Assembly: GCA_947579665.1 (NCBI GenBank)
Contig: OX388346.1
Location: 88,600,615-88,664,614, forward strand
From: Sympetrum striolatum
Taxonomy: Eukaryota > Arthropoda > Insecta > Odonata > Libellulidae
DNA: 64,000 nucleotides
Direction: 5' to 3'
Shown here: positions 62,370 to 64,000 of the stretch, piece after piece
Layout of the letters: each line of letters opens with the position of its first letter
Numbering within the stretch: position 1 is the first letter of the stretch
Notes under the pieces: generated by a model
The model's database searches: none
Told to the model about the DNA's origin: nothing
The model's input: the letters and a program-made list of their open reading frames with translations, nothing else
Program-made: the position numbers and the translations under genes

Positions 62370-64000
62370 TTACTTCTTAGGTTTCCAGAGCTCACCACTC
62401 ATTCCAAGTTTCTTTTTTAACAGTGTGTCACGATAGTGATCAGTCTTGTCCAAATGGTTTCTCCATACTTCTCTAGCTGCCTTCCAAAATCGCTGTACCT
62501 CTGTTACAGTTAATCTAACTTCTTGCTGATGGCCTCTCGACCTGGCACCCTTATCAGGGCCAACTGGGTAGGGTGAATTTTGAGTAGGTGTATGAGGAAC
62601 TCCCAAAGGATACACCCTCACCCAACCTCCTTCTTTTGGTGTTGCATCCCCCCAGTCTTTACCATTTCCCCATACAACTGGAGTCGGACGAGGAGGATCT
62701 TCCAACTGAGATCTGCAGTGGCCTCTAAATCCCCTCCTTGTAATTGTAGGGTTGATCCCTGAACACCTGACCCAAGAAACATCTTCATCTGCACCAACAA
62801 CAACTACATCTGGAGTCTTACATGCTCGTACTCTACATGGTATGGATTTCCTTAAGGAATTGCTTTGCTTTTTCCATATTTCTCCCACGGTCTTCCTCCT
62901 TGTCTCACTTAACCCTCTGTTTTCCAGCTCTTCTTCGTCATCAGCTGTATCTTTTTCTAACGAAGCTGATTTTATGCTTTTCTTTTCATAATCATTTTGA
63001 TTAATGGACAAATCAGTTTGTTCAACTCCAGAATCCCATAAGGTGAATAAGTTAAGCCCTGTGTTACAAACTGGAAATCCCAATAGATCAAACAGATCAT
63101 GCAGCATTGGCTTTTTTACGCTAGCATCAGCATCACAATCTGTCCCAAGTGCTGGACTGACATTCACCTAGAAGGGAATTGTCGCAAAATTAGATAGTGA
63201 AAATGTTTCAGAATTAACTGAAGGAAAATTTATGGTTCATATTTCAATGAATGTTTTCATGAAATACTAGTTACACTCCGAATAAATATCCCTTCGCACA
63301 TTTTAACTTAAACTTAAAATGATATCTGAAATTCCTGGAGATTTGCAGAGTTCATTCCGTATGAAATTTCAAATTCTGTGATATAAAATCCACAGCACTA
63401 ACCTCCAAAAGCCAGGGTCTCAGTGAAGAGTCAATAAGAACATCAAAACCAAAGAATTCAAAGCAATTGGCAGGAGAACAAGGAACTCCAGCAGCCTGAC
63501 TCAATACCGTTAGCACAACTAGAACAGATATCTGTTGCCATAAGAACCAATCAGTCACTCCGGTCTGATGGAAATAGTGTCTCAGTTGTTTCAAAGTCCA
63601 TTTGCATCCTGTTGTTAATATGAAAAAATTTTACTTTGCAATTTTTAGCTTTTATAAATAATCATTAGGACTAATAGTTTTATTATAAAATAAAGTTTAT
63701 GGAAAGAATTTTATTTAAAGAGGATGTGAAAGTATATGGAAAAATAGAGATGTCTTTTATTTGTAGGAATGGCATTTCGATCAAAGAATATTTTATGATT
63801 TAAGTTTTTCATTTTAATTATAACTCATCAAATGTCAATAAATTATAAATTTTATTTTTTATGATAATGAATTATAAAGTTAAAAAGGTTTTAATGATTT
63901 TTTCACTTGCATATATTTGAGAAATTTATTTTCATTTAAGAAATAAATGACATAAGACCAACCTTCAGAATTGTAGGTTGAATTTGAAATTTTTATGGTA
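62370..64000 (-). CDS. TTLL2: Tubulin tyrosine ligase-like protein, TTLL2 type, 3' part only
   Basis: Minus-strand coding exons: 63963 to beyond 64000 (ends TYNSE plus one base), 63403-63608 and 62370-63167 (stop at 62370), joined by GT/AG introns with matching phases; about 346 codons are visible. Family knowledge: TTLL enzymes are ATP-grasp ligases that add glutamates to tubulin in cilia, sperm axonemes and neurons. Seen: CKWTLKQLRHY, then NCFEFFGFDVLIDSSLRPW and, across the last intron, LLEVNVSPALG. This is the family signature, with the acidic E and the N of LLEVN expected to bind metal/ATP. It is followed by DASVKKPMLHDLFDLLGF, which is closest to TTLL2. The tail (about 210 residues) has an acidic stretch DTADDEEELE, a GGWVRVYPLG motif and a basic C-terminus LWKPKK. 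The 5' exons with most of the ATP-grasp domain lie outside the window. The family is near certain; the TTLL2 subtype is likely. Confidence 0.88.

Noticed and set aside
62370..63167. A 265-residue open frame that could be taken as a stand-alone gene
   Set aside because: It begins with GTG exactly at a splice acceptor, and its first residues continue the TTLL signature from the exon at 63403-63608. It is the last exon of TTLL2.

Overview
This is a eukaryotic, AT-rich, gene-poor window, almost certainly from an arthropod and most likely an insect. The evidence is a visual arrestin of the insect Arr2 (phosrestin-1) type, arthropod-style tRNA-derived SINEs, a non-LTR retrotransposon tail ending in (GTAGAT)n, and short spliced exons in long non-coding stretches. 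The order of insect cannot be fixed from the sequence. All coordinates were placed by eye.

Left and central part (1-41 kb): no convincing protein-coding gene was found. It holds two apparently intact tRNA genes (Val-AAC on the minus strand, Thr-AGT on the plus strand), one tRNA-Thr pseudogene carrying an 8-nt deletion, three copies of one tRNA-derived SINE family (two with perfect target-site duplications), a pogo/Tigger-like MITE of about 519 bp with a TA duplication, a second repeat family with a composite structure, and several strong foldback hairpins. GC- and CpG-richer patches of a few hundred bases (about 12.3-13.1, 17.5-17.8, 21.5-22.3, 23.8-24.4, 33.5-34.0 and 36.9-38.1 kb) alternate with very CpG-poor stretches. 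A block at about 27.5-32 kb is strongly CpG-depleted although I can place no gene in it.

Right part (41-64 kb): three genes. (1) Arr2, visual arrestin, minus strand, eight coding exons from 50626 down to 41436, 407 aa, complete. Its putative promoter has a TATA box at 50803-50811 and, further upstream, an exact match to the photoreceptor-specific RCSI/P3 homeodomain site at 50992-51002. (2) PEX7, the peroxisomal PTS2 receptor, plus strand, seven coding exons from 54492 to 57721, 318 aa, complete; it is divergent from Arr2 across about 3.9 kb. (3) A tubulin-tyrosine-ligase-like gene, most like TTLL2, minus strand, convergent with PEX7. Its last two coding exons and a piece of a third are present and the 5' part lies beyond the window.

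Base composition also separates the genes. Arr2, a gene expected to be tissue-specific, keeps many CpGs. PEX7, TTLL2 and the DNA between them are CpG-poor, and the drop begins near the PEX7 start. This is the pattern known from insects with germline gene-body CpG methylation. I found no CRISPR, operon, phage or other prokaryotic structure, and no clear evidence for a new multi-gene system. The observations I rate highest are the orphan CpG-depleted block, the arrestin promoter site and the near-perfect hairpin at 10.75 kb.
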